From contig JBGQBN010000012.1 of assembly GCA_041494805.1 (NCBI GenBank), forward strand, positions 21,399 through 85,398: DNA of 64,000 nt, given 5' to 3'. Under the pieces are notes generated by a model. The model was not told the DNA's origin. It searched no databases and saw nothing but the letters and a program-made list of their open reading frames with translations. The DNA comes from JBGQBN01 sp041494805 (GTDB lineage: Bacteria > Acidobacteriota > Terriglobia > Terriglobales > Acidobacteriaceae). Below, one piece after another: positions 9,883-18,702 of this stretch (position 1 is its first letter; each line of letters starts with the position of its first letter). The position numbers and the translations under genes are program-made.

Positions 9883-12477
9883 ATGATCGGTCGGACAATT
9901 TCGCACTACCGTATCCTGGCGAATCTGGGTGGGGGCGGCATGGGAGTAGTCTACAAAGCCGAGGACACGAGGCTCGGGCGCACCGTCGCACTGAAGTTCT
10001 TGCCCGAGAACCTGTCTCAGGATCAACAGGCTGTGGAGCGGTTCCGGTTGGAAGCCCGTGCCGCCTCTGCCCTGAATCATCCCCATATCTGCACCATTCA
10101 CGACATTGACGAGCACGAGGGTCGCCAGTTCATCGTAATGGAACTGCTGGAAGGTCAGACGTTGAAACACCGTATTGAAGGGCAATCTCTGGACGCCGGA
10201 CTGATTGCGAAGCTCGGGATGCAACTCGCCGACGCCTTGGATGCCGCTCACAGCCGAGGAATTGTTCACCGTGACGTAAAGCCAGCAAACATCTTTGTAA
10301 CTGAACGCGATGAAGTGAAGCTACTCGACTTCGGCTTGGCGAAGCTAGTGCACCCGGTAAGCGAGTTGACGGTCACCGGAAGCCTGACCGAGGCACTGGC
10401 GATCGTAGGCACCTTGCCCTACATGGCTCCCGAGCAGTTGCGAGGCCAGAAAGTGGACGGACGCTCCGACATCTACGCTCTCGGTGTGGTCCTCTACGAG
10501 ATGAGGGCCGGACAACGGCCCTTCACCGAAACGCAAGCAGCGCAGCTAATCGATGACATCTTGCACAAACCACCTCCACCGCCCAGACGGTTGAGTTCTG
10601 ATCTTTCACCTCGCCTGGAAGAAATCATCCTGAAGTGCTTGGAGAAAGATCCGACAAATCGCTATCAGGCCGCGAAAGAGGTCGACGCGGATCTCGGGCA
10701 GTTGACGTCTCCGGTTGCCCCTACGGAGCCGAGGTCCGGGCATGCATCCAGATCTGGATTGCGGAAAGCTATGCTCGCGTGTGCATTGGTTGTAATAGCG
10801 TTCTCGATTTTAGCGACAGTTTCCTTTTCATTGCGGCCACGTATTGAGAACTGGCTTGGGAGTATTCGGCTCCCCCGCGAAAAACAGGTGGCGGTTTTGC
10901 CATTCAACGTTGTGGGTGGCGACCCCAAGAGTCAAGCTTTTAGTGATGGTTTGACTGAGACCCTGACCGCCAAGCTCACCCAACTTACGACAGACCGCTC
11001 GCTGCAAGTAGTGCCCGCGGCTGAGCTACGAGCTAAGGGCGTCAAAACGGCGGATGACGCCCGAAAAGAGTTTGGTGTCAACTTGGTCTTGGAAGGAAGC
11101 TTGGACAAATCTGGGAATCTGGTGCGAATTAACTATGCTTTGGTCGATGCTGGCACACGCCGACAACTGCGCGCGGAGACGATTACTTTCGCAGCTTCCG
11201 ATCCGTTCGCACTTCAGGATGAGGTCGTAAGCGGAGCGGTACAGATGTTGAAACTCGAAGTGTCGGCAAACCTCCGAGAATCTTGGAGGAGTAGTGACAC
11301 CCAAGTAGCGGGCGCCTTCGACTATTACTTGCAGGGGCGAGGCTACCTACAAGAGTACGACAAGGCGGAAAACCTTGAAAATGCAATTACCGTGTTGGAG
11401 CGAGCTCTGTCTCTCGACTCGAACTTCAGTCTGGCGTACACCGGGCTGGGACAGGCTTACTGGATGAAATATGTGGCTTCGAGCGATACACAGTGGATCA
11501 AACCCGCTCGAGACGCTTGCGAGCGGGCCTTGGATCTCGATGCGAAGCTCGCCCCCACTCACATCTGTCTAGGAACGCTCTACAGCGGCAGCGGGAACTA
11601 CGGGAGGGCGGTCTCGGAGTTTGAGCGTGCTATCGAGCTTGAGCCCACCAATGACGACGCCTATCGTGGCCTAGCCTCGGCTTACGAACGACTGGGTGCA
11701 CCTGATCAAGCACAGAAGACATATCGCCGCGCTATCGAACTTCGTCCCCACTACTGGGCGGGATACAGCTGGCTCGGAGCTTTCTACTACCGCCAGTCTC
11801 GCTTAGCAGAAGCAACCGAGATGTTCAAGCAGGTTACCGCGCTGGCTCCGGACAATATTCGTGGATACTCCAATCTGGGTGCCGTTTATGTTGACCAAGG
11901 CCTCTACGTTGAAGCGATCGCGGTCCTTGAACGCTCGATCGCAATCCGCCAAACGTATGGTGCCTACTCGAATCTTGCCAACGCCCACTTCTATCTAAGA
12001 CGGTACGAACAGGCTGTAGGCGCTTACAAAGAGGCGGTAAAGCTCAAAGAAAAGGACTACGTTGTGTGGTGGAATCTGGGTGACGGCTACTATTGGGCCC
12101 CAGGACAGCGTGCACAGTCCAATCACGCCTACCGCCAGGCAATTTCTTTGGCGAATGACGCCTTGAGAGTGAATTCGCGAGATGCTTACGCATTAGGAGT
12201 TGTCGCTATTTGCCATGCCATGTTAGGCGAGAGAGAGCCTGCGTTCGTTTACCTGCAAGAGGGTCTCCAGTTTGCGCCGAATGACGCTGACCTGCACTTC
12301 AAGGCAGCACTCGTGTACAACCAGTTCGGCGAAACAACTCAGGCTCTGGGATGGCTGGAGAAGGCGCTAGCTGAGGGTTACCCGACGGCTACCGTGCTGA
12401 ACACCCCCAACTTCGATCCCTTGCGCTCCGATCAGCGTTTCGCTGAGCTAGTCCATCGCAAGAGCTTGACGCCATAG
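9883..12477 (+). CDS. Transmembrane Ser/Thr protein kinase with C-terminal TPR repeats
   Basis: The protein has 864 residues. The kinase domain spans about 8-275: glycine loop G-G-G-G-M-G-V-V, catalytic Lys38, H129-R-D131-V-K-P-A-N, D149-F-G and A-P-E near 182. One transmembrane helix (about 295-316) follows. Outside it come a TolB/FlgO-like segment (V-A-V-L-P-F) and then seven or more TPR units to the C-terminus, probably a periplasmic sensor or scaffold. The ATG at 9883 is chosen because family members start M-I-G-x-x-I-S-H-Y-R-I; in-frame ATGs at 9781 and 9856 are alternatives. It is flanked by the 63-bp repeats, which suggests an inserted or duplicated cassette. Confidence 0.88.
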   Translation: MIGRTISHYRILANLGGGGMGVVYKAEDTRLGRTVALKFLPENLSQDQQAVERFRLEARAASALNHPHICTIHDIDEHEGRQFIVMELLEGQTLKHRIEGQSLDAGLIAKLGMQLADALDAAHSRGIVHRDVKPANIFVTERDEVKLLDFGLAKLVHPVSELTVTGSLTEALAIVGTLPYMAPEQLRGQKVDGRSDIYALGVVLYEMRAGQRPFTETQAAQLIDDILHKPPPPPRRLSSDLSPRLEEIILKCLEKDPTNRYQAAKEVDADLGQLTSPVAPTEPRSGHASRSGLRKAMLACALVVIAFSILATVSFSLRPRIENWLGSIRLPREKQVAVLPFNVVGGDPKSQAFSDGLTETLTAKLTQLTTDRSLQVVPAAELRAKGVKTADDARKEFGVNLVLEGSLDKSGNLVRINYALVDAGTRRQLRAETITFAASDPFALQDEVVSGAVQMLKLEVSANLRESWRSSDTQVAGAFDYYLQGRGYLQEYDKAENLENAITVLERALSLDSNFSLAYTGLGQAYWMKYVASSDTQWIKPARDACERALDLDAKLAPTHICLGTLYSGSGNYGRAVSEFERAIELEPTNDDAYRGLASAYERLGAPDQAQKTYRRAIELRPHYWAGYSWLGAFYYRQSRLAEATEMFKQVTALAPDNIRGYSNLGAVYVDQGLYVEAIAVLERSIAIRQTYGAYSNLANAHFYLRRYEQAVGAYKEAVKLKEKDYVVWWNLGDGYYWAPGQRAQSNHAYRQAISLANDALRVNSRDAYALGVVAICHAMLGEREPAFVYLQEGLQFAPNDADLHFKAALVYNQFGETTQALGWLEKALAEGYPTATVLNTPNFDPLRSDQRFAELVHRKSLTP

Positions 12478-12947
12478 ACTACCCCATGTCCAAAACCATG
12501 TGGTTTTGACACACATAGCTTTCCCTGAGATCATCCTTCTGTTTCAATCGCTCAAGACACGTTTACACCCTACGCTTGGGGGCAAAATGGGCTTTTCTGT
12601 TGGTTTGGCCGACGTCTGGGGCGAAAATGTTTCCCCGGTGGATCTAGCACAGTCGTTCCCCCAGATCGGGACCGATATCAGGGGGAACGAGCCCCGTCGG
12701 CGAGAAAGGCAGGACAGGCGGCGTAGACATAGCACCAGGGTCGGATCCAGGGCCGATTCGCAGTCGAGGCTGCCACTTTCCGTGGTATGATTGCGTCTGT
12801 CCGCGAAGGGCTTCATTGGCCTGCAACAGCAGGTGTAGCGACCTTCCAGGCTTCGCGGCGTGCCCTTCCCCACAGGATGTTGATTCGTTTTAAACCCTGC
12901 CAAGTCTAGGAAACTCGCACGCGAACTCGCAGGGCGCTAACACTAAA
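12478..12947. other. Non-coding spacer between kinase and ABC transporter genes
   Basis: No supported gene lies here. It holds a CAAAACC-atgt-GGTTTTG hairpin just after the kinase stop (12491-12508), a possible weak terminator, and the right 63-bp direct repeat (12590-12652). I see no strong promoter match before the ABC operon. Confidence 0.5.
12590..12652 (+). repeat. 63-bp direct repeat, right copy
   Basis: This is the second copy of the element at 9656-9718 (62 of 63 identical). Unlike the left copy it lacks the left arm of the terminator hairpin, so it is probably derived from the left one. Confidence 0.9.
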
Positions 12948-13829
12948 ATGTCCCAAACGCCAGCCGACGGCCAAGACCCATCCCCCTGTGAACTCGGTTT
13001 GGAATCCCAACACCACACGATGGAGCCGACTTCCGCTCCAGCGATAGAGACATCGCAGCTAAGCCGCCGCTTTGGATCGCTGGTCGCCGTGGATAGCTTG
13101 AGCCTCCGCCTTAATTCGGGCTCGATCTTCGGCCTGCTAGGCCCGAACGGAGCAGGCAAGAGCACCACCATCAAGATGCTGACGACTCTGCTGCCTCCAA
13201 GCTCGGGCGGCGCGAACGTGGCTGGCTTCGACATCGTCCGGCAGCCCCAGCGAGTCCGTCGCAGCATCGGCTACGTTCCGCAGGTAATCTCCGCCGAGGG
13301 CTCCCTGACTGGGTTCGAGAATCTTCTGGTTTTTGCCAAGCTCTATGGCATCCAGTCCCGGGTTTACCGGGAACGAATCCAGCAGGTTCTCGAGTTCATG
13401 GGTCTGAAAGACGCCCAGCACACGTTGGTCCAGAGGTATTCAGGTGGCATGATCCGGCGGTTGGAGATCGCTCTTGCCTTGCTGCATCGCCCCCCCATCC
13501 TTTTCCTGGATGAGCCCACAGTCGGCCTGGATCCTCGGGCCCGGGAAGCGGTATGGGAGCACATGCTGGAACTACGTGACACGTTGGGTACAACCATATT
13601 TCTGACGACTCACCAGATGGGCGAAGCGGACGAGCTCTGCGACGTGGTCGCGATCATGCACGAAGGACGAATCCGGGCCGTGGGTCCGCCCGCCGAACTA
13701 AAGACCCGAGTTGGGACCGACGCTACTCTGGACGATGTTTTCGGCTATTACACCGAGGACCGCACTGACGAACGAGGAGGCTACAAGGATGCTGTCCGAA
13801 CCCGTCGTACAGCCCGCCGACTGGGTTGA
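12948..13829 (+). CDS. ABC-2 type exporter, ATP-binding subunit (DrrA-like)
   Basis: This 293-residue cytoplasmic ATPase has Walker A G65-P-N-G-A-G-K-S-T, signature Y-S-G-G-M, Walker B I-L-F-L-D-E-P and the H-loop T-T-H-Q-M. The long D-P-R-A-R-E segment and the C-terminal 'T-L-D-D-V-F' element are typical of DrrA/NatA-type exporters. The start at 12948 is not firm, since an in-frame ATG at 13020 would remove a non-conserved 24-residue tail. The permease gene overlaps its 3' end by 41 bp, so the two are translationally coupled. The substrate is unknown; the ATP-grasp neighbour suggests an amide-containing metabolite or peptide. Confidence 0.9.
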   Translation: MSQTPADGQDPSPCELGLESQHHTMEPTSAPAIETSQLSRRFGSLVAVDSLSLRLNSGSIFGLLGPNGAGKSTTIKMLTTLLPPSSGGANVAGFDIVRQPQRVRRSIGYVPQVISAEGSLTGFENLLVFAKLYGIQSRVYRERIQQVLEFMGLKDAQHTLVQRYSGGMIRRLEIALALLHRPPILFLDEPTVGLDPRAREAVWEHMLELRDTLGTTIFLTTHQMGEADELCDVVAIMHEGRIRAVGPPAELKTRVGTDATLDDVFGYYTEDRTDERGGYKDAVRTRRTARRLG

Positions 13830-14610
13830 GGCCAACCCTTTCTTCGACTTCCTGCGGCAGACGATGGCCATGGTCGAGGCGGAGCTGCGCAAACTGCGTC
13901 ACGATCAATTTGAGCTGCTGTCACGAGCCGTCCAGCCCGCCATCTGGCTCGTGGTCTTCGGTCGAGTTTTCTCGCATCTGCGCGAAATCCCCACGGGCGG
14001 AATACCCTACCTCGATTTCATGGCGCCCGGGATCCTGGCCCAGAGTGTCCTCTTTGTTGCCGTATTCTTCGGCGTGACCCTCATCTGGGAGCGTGACTTG
14101 GGGATTCTGCAAAAGTTTCTGGTTAGTCCCGCGTATCGGCTGGCGCTGGTGCTTGGCAAGGCGCTCTCGGCCGGCATCCGCGCCCTACCGCAGGCAGCCA
14201 TGGTCTATGTGCTGGCGCTTCTGATGGGCGTTCACGTCCGTCTCAACCCAACGGCTGTGGCCGCGGCCCTGGTGTTCATCGTGCTGGGAGCGGCCGTCTT
14301 CTCGACGCTCTCGCTCATCATTGCGTGTCTGGTTAAGACCCGGCAGCGTTTCATGGGCGTCAATCAGCTGCTCATCATGCCGTTATTCTTTGGCAGCAAT
14401 GCCATCTATCCCCTGGAGATCATGCCTCCCTGGTTACATCGCATCAGCGCAATGAACCCTCTCACCTACATGGTTGATGCCCTGCGGACCGTGATGCTCA
14501 GCGGTGGGCATAGCGTCTACGGCCTCGGCTTCGATTTGCTGGTACAAGCTGTCTTGCTGATCGTGCTGCTTGGGGTAGCCACAAAGCTCTATCCGAAAGT
14601 GATCTACTAG
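13789..14610 (+). CDS. ABC-2 type exporter, permease subunit
   Basis: This 273-residue protein has six predicted membrane helices and the ABC-2 membrane family layout, including the conserved 'N-P-L-T-Y-M-V-D-A-L-R' segment before the last helix. The ATG at 13789 is chosen because AGGAGG lies 8 nt upstream; the in-frame ATG at 13711 has no such site. It overlaps the ATPase gene by 41 bp and is followed by the ATP-grasp gene after 11 bp. It should form the transmembrane dimer of the exporter. Confidence 0.88.
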   Translation: MLSEPVVQPADWVEANPFFDFLRQTMAMVEAELRKLRHDQFELLSRAVQPAIWLVVFGRVFSHLREIPTGGIPYLDFMAPGILAQSVLFVAVFFGVTLIWERDLGILQKFLVSPAYRLALVLGKALSAGIRALPQAAMVYVLALLMGVHVRLNPTAVAAALVFIVLGAAVFSTLSLIIACLVKTRQRFMGVNQLLIMPLFFGSNAIYPLEIMPPWLHRISAMNPLTYMVDALRTVMLSGGHSVYGLGFDLLVQAVLLIVLLGVATKLYPKVIY

Positions 14611-14621
14611 GAACAGCTCGG

Positions 14622-15863
14622 GTGGTGTCTACATACAAAAACAGTAACTTCGCGAGACCGATCGAAGTCCTGGTGACGGACGGCCACACGCGCGCCGGCC
14701 TGGCCGTGGCGCGGTCACTGGCGCGTCGTGGTGTCTCGTTTCTGCTGCTGGGCGCGGACCGCTACAGCCCGGCCTTTTATTCTCGCTATGTGAAACACGC
14801 TCTGCTTGCACCTCCTCCCAGCTCCGAGCCGGGGGCGTTTGTCCAGTTTGCTCTGGATGCAATCCGCAAGTACGAGATCCAGTTGGCCATCCCCATTACC
14901 GACCACGCTCTGCTGCTTTTCGACCAGCACCGAGAGCACTTCGAGAAACATACCCGGCTGGCAATGGCCAGCTCCGAGGCGCTGCGCAACGTGCTCGACA
15001 AGCGGCGAAACCTGGAAGTGGCTCGGCAACTGGGCGTCCCCTGTCCGAAGCAGTTCGAGCTCCAGGACCCCCAACAAATTCCGGAAATGATCGAGGCGCT
15101 GGGCTTCCCTATCGTGCTGAAGCGGCCGGGCGACCCTCTGGATGAGCATGTGCCCAAATTCAACTTTCGCGTGCTCTATGCATACAACGAAGCAGAACTC
15201 CGCCACTACATCGACCAGCATTGCCGGCAAGGGGTCTATCCCCTCTTCCAGGAATTTGCGGCAGGAGAAGTACACAACCTGTGCTGCTTTGCGGCCCGGG
15301 GAGAGCTAATCGCGATCCACGAATACCAATCCCTCCGGCGGAGGGAGGGAGCCGGCGTACTGCGCAAGATCGTGCAGCCGATCCCGGAACTGGTCGGCCA
15401 CACGCGCAATCTGCTGCGGGCCTTGTGCTGGGATGGCGTGGCCCATGTGGCTTTCTTTGTAGACAAAGAGCGCCACAAGGCCTGGTATATGGAGACCAAC
15501 GGCCGCTTCTGGGCTTCCACCGAAGGTTCGGTACACGCCGGCTGGGATTTCCCGGCCTGGACGTACGACTACTTCCTGCGCAACAAGAGACCTCAACCTG
15601 GGCATCTGGAGATCGGAAGCCTGACCTGTTGGCATCTCGGAGATATGATGGCGCTCTTCAACTACTGGAGAGGAGGAGAGGTCCCGGCGACTGGAACCAA
15701 TCCTGGGAAGTTTCGTGCCACACTGCAGTACCTGAGCGGATTTCATCCCGCGATTCATTCAGACATATTTCGATGGAGCGACCCCATGCCCGCGATCATG
15801 GAACACTGGCAGTGGGGCGATCGGGCCTTGGGGTTGGTTCGCAAGAAGACCGGTGTCGCGTGA
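14622..15863 (+). CDS. ATP-grasp superfamily ligase-like protein
   Basis: This 413-residue protein starts at GTG 14622 behind an AGGAACAG site. The N-terminal pre-ATP-grasp part (about 1-110) reads V-L-V-T-D-G-H-T-R-A-G. The ATP-grasp domain follows: K-R-R-N at about 128, F-P-I-V-L-K-R-P-G at about 163, and M-E-T-N-G-R-F-W-A-S near 292, which holds the Mg-binding Glu/Asn. Such enzymes activate a carboxylate as acyl-phosphate and join it to an amine or thiol. Coupling to an ABC-2 exporter suggests synthesis and export of a small conjugate. The substrate cannot be read from sequence. Confidence 0.82.
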   Translation: MVSTYKNSNFARPIEVLVTDGHTRAGLAVARSLARRGVSFLLLGADRYSPAFYSRYVKHALLAPPPSSEPGAFVQFALDAIRKYEIQLAIPITDHALLLFDQHREHFEKHTRLAMASSEALRNVLDKRRNLEVARQLGVPCPKQFELQDPQQIPEMIEALGFPIVLKRPGDPLDEHVPKFNFRVLYAYNEAELRHYIDQHCRQGVYPLFQEFAAGEVHNLCCFAARGELIAIHEYQSLRRREGAGVLRKIVQPIPELVGHTRNLLRALCWDGVAHVAFFVDKERHKAWYMETNGRFWASTEGSVHAGWDFPAWTYDYFLRNKRPQPGHLEIGSLTCWHLGDMMALFNYWRGGEVPATGTNPGKFRATLQYLSGFHPAIHSDIFRWSDPMPAIMEHWQWGDRALGLVRKKTGVA

Positions 15864-15990
15864 GCAGCGTAGAGCCGCCGATGCTTTCTTGGGGTCGCGA
15901 CCATGCCCCGTGCAATTGAGCGCCCTTCATGGTTCCGTGGGGCTGGTGGGCGGACAAACATAGAGAAACTACGGGTGTCCTGGCTGGTGG

Positions 15991-16347
15991 TTAGTTCCCT
16001 TTCATCTTCTCCTTGACGCTGTGGGCTAGCTTTTCAATCTCCTCCGCCTTCTTGAGCACTTCCAGTGAGAGGACGTTTTCGTTGGTCTTGTCCACGTACT
16101 GCTTGAGTTCGGCGGCCAGCTTGAGCAGCTTTTCGGTATCGCGCTTGAGCTGTTCCTGGCGCTGCTGATTGGCCTTCTTGGCCATTTCTTTTTCAATTTT
16201 GATGCGATCCTCGTCCTCGGGAGTGGGCTTCTGATTCGGCGGGAAGGGATGCTGTTGACCGGGCTCAGCCCAGGACGCAGCCGGCAGGGCGACCACGAGC
16301 AGTAAGAGCAAAACAACCGATAGTAGTGGTTTGATTCGCACAGTCAC
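15991..16347 (-). CDS. Small exported coiled-coil protein
   Basis: This 118-residue protein has a clear signal peptide (residues 1-27, A-S-W-A cleavage region), a proline-rich linker (P-F-P-P-N-Q-K-P-T-P) and then a highly charged helix with heptad-like leucines (about 45-115). It is periplasmic or surface exposed by prediction. I recognise no named family. It stands downstream of rho on the same strand, separated by the bipartite hairpin repeat and a heptamer array. Confidence 0.6.
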   Translation of the reverse strand: MTVRIKPLLSVVLLLLLVVALPAASWAEPGQQHPFPPNQKPTPEDEDRIKIEKEMAKKANQQRQEQLKRDTEKLLKLAAELKQYVDKTNENVLSLEVLKKAEEIEKLAHSVKEKMKGN

Positions 16348-16430
16348 CTCGGGAAGACTGGAGTAGAGAGATTATACGTGTGCGGTAGTTTCAAAACCTT
16401 GCCTGGGCTTGGTTGTTGCCGCGAGACCGT

Positions 16431-16454
16431 GGTCGTTGGCCGTTGGTCGTTGGC
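16431..16454 (+). repeat. 7-bp imperfect tandem repeat (single arm)
   Basis: The units are GGTCGTT, GGCCGTT and GGTCGTT, followed by GGC. It belongs to the heptamer-array class seen in several spacers of this window. Confidence 0.6.
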
Positions 16455-16457
16455 ATG

Positions 16458-16501
16458 ACCGAGCTGCGCTCGGTGGACGGGCGAGGGCGCCCGTCCCCAC
16501 A
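16458..16501 (+). repeat. Bipartite hairpin repeat, copy 2 of 3
   Basis: Hairpin one is ACCGAGC-TGC-GCTCGGT (16458-16474). Hairpin two is GGACGGGCG-AGGG-CGCCCGTCC, then CCACAT. Compensatory changes in both arms of hairpin two relative to the copy at 18641 show that the stem is kept. It lies just downstream of rho. Confidence 0.65.
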
Positions 16502-16513
16502 TAGGTAGCGGCG

Positions 16514-17764
16514 CTACAGCGAGCTCATGTTTGCCAGGAATTCTCCGTTGGACTTGGTTTTGGTCAGCTTGTCGATCAGGAGTTCCATGGCTTCGACCGG
16601 GGAGAGCGGGTTCAGGACCTTGCGCAGGACCCAGATGCGGGTGAGGTCTTCTTTCGGGATCAGCAGCTCTTCTTTTCGCGTGCCGGAGCGTTGGATATCG
16701 ATGGCGGGGAAGGTGCGCTTGTCCACGAGCTTGCGGTCGAGGATGATTTCGCTGTTGCCGGTGCCTTTGAATTCTTCGAAGATCACGTCGTCCATGCGGG
16801 AACCGGTGTCGATTAACGCGGTGGCGATGATGGTCAGCGAGCCGCCTTCTTCGATGTTGCGGGCCGAGCCGAAGAAGCGCTTGGGACGCTGCAGGGCGTT
16901 GGAGTCCACGCCGCCGGAGAGGACTTTGCCGCTGGGCGGAACGATGGTGTTGTAGGCGCGAGCCAGACGGGTGATTGAATCCAGCAGGATGACCACGTCG
17001 CGCTTGTGCTCGACCAGGCGCTTGGCCTTTTCGATCACCATTTCGGCGACCTGGACGTGGCGAGCGGCGGGCTCGTCAAAGGTTGAAGAGATGACCTCGC
17101 CTTTGACCGAACGCTGCATGTCGGTTACTTCTTCGGGACGCTCATCGATCAGCAGAACCATCAGCACGACTTCGGGATGGTTGGTGGTGATGGAGTTGGC
17201 GACGTTTTGCAGCAGCATGGTCTTGCCGGCACGGGGCGGCGAAACGATCAGGCCGCGCTGTCCCTTGCCGAGGGGAGTCAGGAGATCCATGACGCGGGCG
17301 CTGACGTTTTCGCGGACGGTTTCGAGCTTGAGGCGCTCCTGGGGGTAGAGTGGAGTCAGGTTGTCGAACAGGATCTTGTTGCGGGCCTCGTCGGGGGACT
17401 CGAAGTTGACGGCCTCAATCTTGACCAGGGCGAAATACTTCTCGCCCTCGTGCGGCGGACGGACCTGGCCGCTGATGGTGTCGCCGGTCTTGAGGTCGAA
17501 CTTGCGGATTTGCGACGGCGAGACGTAGATATCGTCGGGGCCGGGCAAATAGTTGTAATCGGGCGAGCGCAGGAAGCCGTAGCCGTCGGGCAGGATTTCT
17601 AGCACACCCTCGGCGAAGATGTGGCCTTCTTTTTCGCTTTGCGCCTGGAGGATCTTGAAGATCAGGTCTTGTTTGCGCAAACCGCTGGCGCCGGGCAGAT
17701 CCAAAGATCGGGCGATCTTGGTCAGCTCCGTAATATTCTTTTCTTTGAGTTCTGCGATGGTCAT
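16514..17764 (-). CDS. rho: Transcription termination factor Rho
   Basis: This 416-residue RNA-dependent ATPase has the N-terminal helical Rho_N domain (about 1-45), the cold-shock RNA-binding domain (about 50-120, E-G-V-L-E-I-L-P-D-G-Y-G-F-L-R) and the hexameric ATPase: Walker A P-P-R-A-G-K-T near 183, Walker B V-I-L-L-D-S and the Q/R loops. Length equals the compact E. coli-type Rho, with no extra insertion. The gene for an omega-like protein lies 77 bp upstream on the same strand. Confidence 0.98.
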   Translation of the reverse strand: MTIAELKEKNITELTKIARSLDLPGASGLRKQDLIFKILQAQSEKEGHIFAEGVLEILPDGYGFLRSPDYNYLPGPDDIYVSPSQIRKFDLKTGDTISGQVRPPHEGEKYFALVKIEAVNFESPDEARNKILFDNLTPLYPQERLKLETVRENVSARVMDLLTPLGKGQRGLIVSPPRAGKTMLLQNVANSITTNHPEVVLMVLLIDERPEEVTDMQRSVKGEVISSTFDEPAARHVQVAEMVIEKAKRLVEHKRDVVILLDSITRLARAYNTIVPPSGKVLSGGVDSNALQRPKRFFGSARNIEEGGSLTIIATALIDTGSRMDDVIFEEFKGTGNSEIILDRKLVDKRTFPAIDIQRSGTRKEELLIPKEDLTRIWVLRKVLNPLSPVEAMELLIDKLTKTKSNGEFLANMSSL

Positions 17765-17841
17765 TGTTCACCTGCGAGGAGATTTTTCAAGGGGGGTACA
17801 CTTAAGGGAGACTTACCTTGCGGGCAGGCGGCGGGGCTGAA

Positions 17842-18060
17842 TCAGGCAGCCCGCCGTTGTGCCTCGTTAACGTTTTCCGGTTCGGCCAGCACCGATTGGC
17901 GCTCCGAACTGGCAATGCGATCCAGGACTTCGTTCATGGTTTCCTGGATTCGGGTGTTGGGTTTATGAAACTTACGGGTAGCCTTGGACGCCAACTGGCA
18001 AAGCATATAACGGTTACGGAAAGTATGTAAAGCATCGAAAACGCGATCAGAGCGCTTCAT
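17842..18060 (-). CDS. RNA polymerase omega-subunit-like small protein
   Basis: This 72-residue protein carries the segment F-R-N-R-Y-M-L-C-Q-L-A-S-K-A-T-R-K-F, which resembles the N-R-Y-x-L-V-x-x-A-x-x-R-A-R-Q core of omega (RpoZ). The start at 18060 is chosen for the AGGAGAAGG site just upstream; a longer frame to 18135 lacks one. It lies directly upstream of rho, so both may be co-transcribed. Similarity is partial. It may be the genuine omega subunit or a paralogue. Confidence 0.5.
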   Translation of the reverse strand: MKRSDRVFDALHTFRNRYMLCQLASKATRKFHKPNTRIQETMNEVLDRIASSERQSVLAEPENVNEAQRRAA

Positions 18061-18338
18061 TCGTCCTTCTCCTAGCCCTCGGCATGCTAAGCCTGTTGCC
18101 GCTTTTGCCGACAAGGCGATTCCTGGCCAGAGCACCTAAATAGCTGAATCCAAATGGTTTGTACGGGAAAGCTCTGTGTTACTAGTATAGATGCACCGCC
18201 AAGCCCAAAAGTTTCTTAGTTTCTGGATTTGGCCCGATTGTCGGCGGAGGTTCGCCAGACGGACAACCGGCTTAGACAGCCCTTGGAACGTTCTACCCTA
18301 GCTGGAAAAGATTGGGACGTCAAGTATTTCTTTCGGGA

Positions 18339-18503
18339 CTATGCCTTTGACAAGCCCAGCTCTGAAATTCTGCGATAGAGACGCCACCAGCCAAGCATGG
18401 CCGGAATCATGATGAGAACGGCAAAAATGCACGCCCAACCCAGCACCCCGAAGGCGTCCCCTGGGGCAAAGTCCCTGCGATCTCCCTCAAAAACAAACCA
18501 CAT
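18339..18503 (-). CDS. Possible 54-residue single-pass membrane protein
   Basis: The protein has an acidic/basic N-terminus, one strongly hydrophobic segment (about residues 18-40: G-V-L-G-W-A-C-I-F-A-V-L) and a basic tail, W-W-R-L-Y-R-R. Its ATG directly follows the TAA of a 17-codon frame (18504-18557) as TAAATG, an arrangement suited to translational coupling. The upstream ribosome site is weak. The positive-inside layout of a real membrane helix argues for a gene. No homologue is known to me. Confidence 0.35.
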   Translation of the reverse strand: MWFVFEGDRRDFAPGDAFGVLGWACIFAVLIMIPAMLGWWRLYRRISELGLSKA

Positions 18504-18640
18504 TTAGTGCCTTGGCGGCTTCACCTTGAGCACGTCCGCTATCACTTCGTTGGTCATACCTTGCGACGATACTCCCCGCAATGCAAGTATCACACACTGT
18601 CTTCGTTGCCACTAGGCATGACATTGTGAACTAGATGCTG

Positions 18641-18686
18641 CCGAGCTTCGCTCGGCTGGACAGCCGAGGGCGGCTGTCCCTACGTG
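18641..18686 (+). repeat. Bipartite hairpin repeat, copy 3 of 3
   Basis: CCGAGC-TTC-GCTCGG (18641-18655) is followed by GGACAGCCG-AGGG-CGGCTGTCC (18658-18679) and CTACGTG. It lies 17 bp from the end of the yifB gene. Confidence 0.65.
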
Positions 18687-18702
18687 TTCTGTGCTGATGC
18701 CA

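Larger units (their letters stand above)
18061..18702. other. Spacer with a possible micro-gene pair and a bipartite hairpin
   Basis: Only short reading frames are present: a minus-strand 54-codon frame (18339-18503) with a 17-codon frame ahead of it, and the repeat at 18641-18686. The part nearest the omega-like gene (18061-18330) shows nothing I can name. Confidence 0.4.

Noticed and set aside
12500..12790. Plus-strand frame spanning the right 63-bp repeat
   Set aside because: It is made of repeat sequence and has no ribosome site or family similarity. The same frame in the left repeat breaks up.
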